From: Pseudomonadota bacterium
GTDB lineage: Bacteria > Pseudomonadota > Gammaproteobacteria > UBA5335
DNA: 6,092 nucleotides
Direction: 5' to 3'
Assembly (NCBI GenBank): GCA_021783685.1
Contig: JAJXTQ010000132.1
Location: 1-6,092, forward strand
Shown: piece by piece, positions 4,730 to 6,092 of the stretch
How the letters are laid out: every line of letters starts with the position of its first letter
Position numbering within the stretch: the stretch's first letter is position 1
Notes under the pieces: model-generated
What the model was told of the DNA's origin: nothing
Databases searched by the model: none
Seen by the model: the letters and a program-made list of their open reading frames with translations, nothing else
Translations under genes and position numbers: made by a program

Positions 4730-6092
4730 TTATGCCCGAACGCTAGCGCCGAATTTCTGTACTGCGACGGCGACCAAAATATCGACCACCTCATCGGCTT
4801 CAACGTCCGCCAGCGTTTTTTCAGTATCTTGCATAACTATCCGGAATGCAAGACTTTTTTGCTTTGTTTCGATGCCCATGCCGTGATAAACGTCGAACAG
4901 CGCGATGTCGCGCACGATCGCCGGCGCGGCCGCTCGCAGGGCATCGAGCAGCGGCTGGAGAGGCTGTTCGATGGCGAGCACCAAGGCCAGATCGCGCACC
5001 ACCGTCGGGTAACGCGTGACCTCGCGATAACGCGGCAGGGGCTGGGTCGTCAGCGCCGCCAGTTCGATCTCGAAGACCACCGGGGCTCCGTGATTGACGG
5101 CGAGTTCGTACTTTTGCACCCACTGCGGATGCAACTCGCCGATGATGCCCACGGCCTGGCCGTCCAGCAGCACGCGTGCCGAGCGGCCGGGATGCAGCGC
5201 GGGATGGTCGAGCTTTTCGAAGCGCAAGGTGCGCGGCGCGAACAGCGCTTCGAGGTCGCCCTTGGCGTCAAAGAAATCGGCGTTGCGCGAGGTCTCGCCC
5301 CATTGTTCGTCTGCCGCCGGGCCGGCGCACAGCGCCGCCAGACGCAGCGGCTGGACGTAGCCCGGCACCTGCTCGTCCTGGCCGCCGCGCACGAAGCAGC
5401 GGCCGAGCTCGAACACCCGCACGCGACCGGCGCGGTGCTTCAGGTTGAAGGCCAGCGTGCCGGCCAGTCCGGCGATCAGGCTGCTGCGCATCACCCCCAT
5501 CTGGCTCGCGATCGGATTGGCGAGCACGATGGGTTGCGCGTTGGCGCAGAAGTCCGATTCCCAGGCGGCCTCGACGAAGCTGAAATTGACCACTTCCTGA
5601 TAGCCGCGCCCGGCCACCAGCCGGCGCACCAGCATCGCGCCGCGCCGCTCCTCGGGCAAGGGCAGCATCGCCAGTTGCCCTCTGGGCGCCGGCGAGGGGA
5701 TGTTGTCGTAGCCGTGCAGGCGCGCGATCTCCTCGATCAGGTCTTCCTCGATTTCGATGTCGTAGCGGTACGGTGGCGGCGAGACGATGAAATCGTCCTG
5801 TTCGCGGCGCAGCGGAAAGCCCAGTCCGGCGAGGAGCTTCTCCACCTGCGCCGGCGCCAAGGCAATGCCCAGCAGCTTGGCGGCGCGCGCGCTGCGCAGC
5901 CTCACCGGCGGACGCGCGGGCAGATTCTGCTCGGAGACGGCCTCGACCACCGGTCCCGGGCTGCCGCCGCAGATGTCCAGGACCAACTGGGTGGCGCGCT
6001 CGATCGCCCGGCGCTGCAGTTCGAAGTCGACGCCGCGCTCGTAACGGTAGGAAGCGTCGGAGGAGAAGCCCAGCGCGCGGGCGCGCCCGGCC
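4730..6092 (-). CDS. pheT: Phenylalanyl-tRNA synthetase beta subunit, C-terminal part (5' end outside window)
   Basis: Beta chain of the alpha2beta2 enzyme that charges tRNA-Phe with phenylalanine in the cytoplasm. The frame is open from the right edge, and 453 residues of a protein normally near 790 are visible. The first residues contain [12 protein letters not shown] (11-22), the end of the B3/B4 editing region. The B5 domain follows (about 63-135) with [20 protein letters not shown] (108-127), including the acidic EEDLIEE stretch. The catalytic-like core comes next. The C-terminal FDX-ACB anticodon-binding domain occupies about 352-453 ([17 protein letters not shown] ... [18 protein letters not shown]). 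The stop TAA lies at 4732-4730, 13 bp before ihfA. No defect is visible in the part present. Confidence 0.97.
   Translation of the reverse strand, partial: AGRARALGFSSDASYRYERGVDFELQRRAIERATQLVLDICGGSPGPVVEAVSEQNLPARPPVRLRSARAAKLLGIALAPAQVEKLLAGLGFPLRREQDDFIVSPPPYRYDIEIEEDLIEEIARLHGYDNIPSPAPRGQLAMLPLPEERRGAMLVRRLVAGRGYQEVVNFSFVEAAWESDFCANAQPIVLANPIASQMGVMRSSLIAGLAGTLAFNLKHRAGRVRVFELGRCFVRGGQDEQVPGYVQPLRLAALCAGPAADEQWGETSRNADFFDAKGDLEALFAPRTLRFEKLDHPALHPGRSARVLLDGQAVGIIGELHPQWVQKYELAVNHGAPVVFEIELAALTTQPLPRYREVTRYPTVVRDLALVLAIEQPLQPLLDALRAAAPAIVRDIALFDVYHGMGIETKQKSLAFRIVMQDTEKTLADVEADEVVDILVAVAVQKFGASVRA

Noticed and set aside
4717..4803. N-terminal extension of IHF alpha to position 4803
   Set aside because: The extension overlaps the pheT C-terminus. 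The family start [12 protein letters not shown] at 4716 has its own Shine-Dalgarno.

Overview
This GC-rich window looks like chromosomal DNA from a betaproteobacterium, possibly near Rhodocyclales/Nitrosomonadales. The evidence is the gene order pheT-ihfA-merR followed by a proline tRNA, which is conserved in beta- and gammaproteobacteria, together with the codon usage and a Tat-exported LivK-type binding protein. No taxonomic search was possible, so the placement is inference.

There are three blocks. (1) Positions 1-1330, minus strand: the nearly complete gene of a periplasmic branched-chain-amino-acid-type (Peripla_BP_6/LivK) ABC substrate-binding protein with a twin-arginine signal. It runs off the left edge. 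A divergent intergenic region of about 460 bp (1331-1794), with an AT-rich patch, separates it from the next block. (2) Positions 1795-3899, plus strand: a probable three-gene cluster made of an unrecognised 126-residue cytoplasmic protein, an 81-residue secreted protein with four Asn-Pro-Cys (NPC) motifs, and 7 bp further on a secreted pentaheme c-type cytochrome. Another three-motif NPC stretch lies in the same frame just upstream of the small gene. It looks like the tail of a lost or duplicated copy. (3) Positions 3902-6092, minus strand: the housekeeping block. It holds pheT (3' part), ihfA, a MerR-family regulator overlapping ihfA by 20 bp, a tRNA-Pro(GGG) with its own extended -10 promoter, and a strong intrinsic terminator. 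Blocks 2 and 3 converge, and the terminator's U-tract shares bases with the cytochrome stop codon.

The housekeeping block handles translation (phenylalanyl-tRNA synthetase beta subunit, tRNA-Pro) and nucleoid architecture (IHF). The accessory block is the least explained part. A small Cys/Lys-rich exported protein is tightly coupled to a multiheme cytochrome, which points to a periplasmic redox or metal-handling pair of unknown function. That pair, and the NPC remnant in front of it, are the best candidates for something undescribed.
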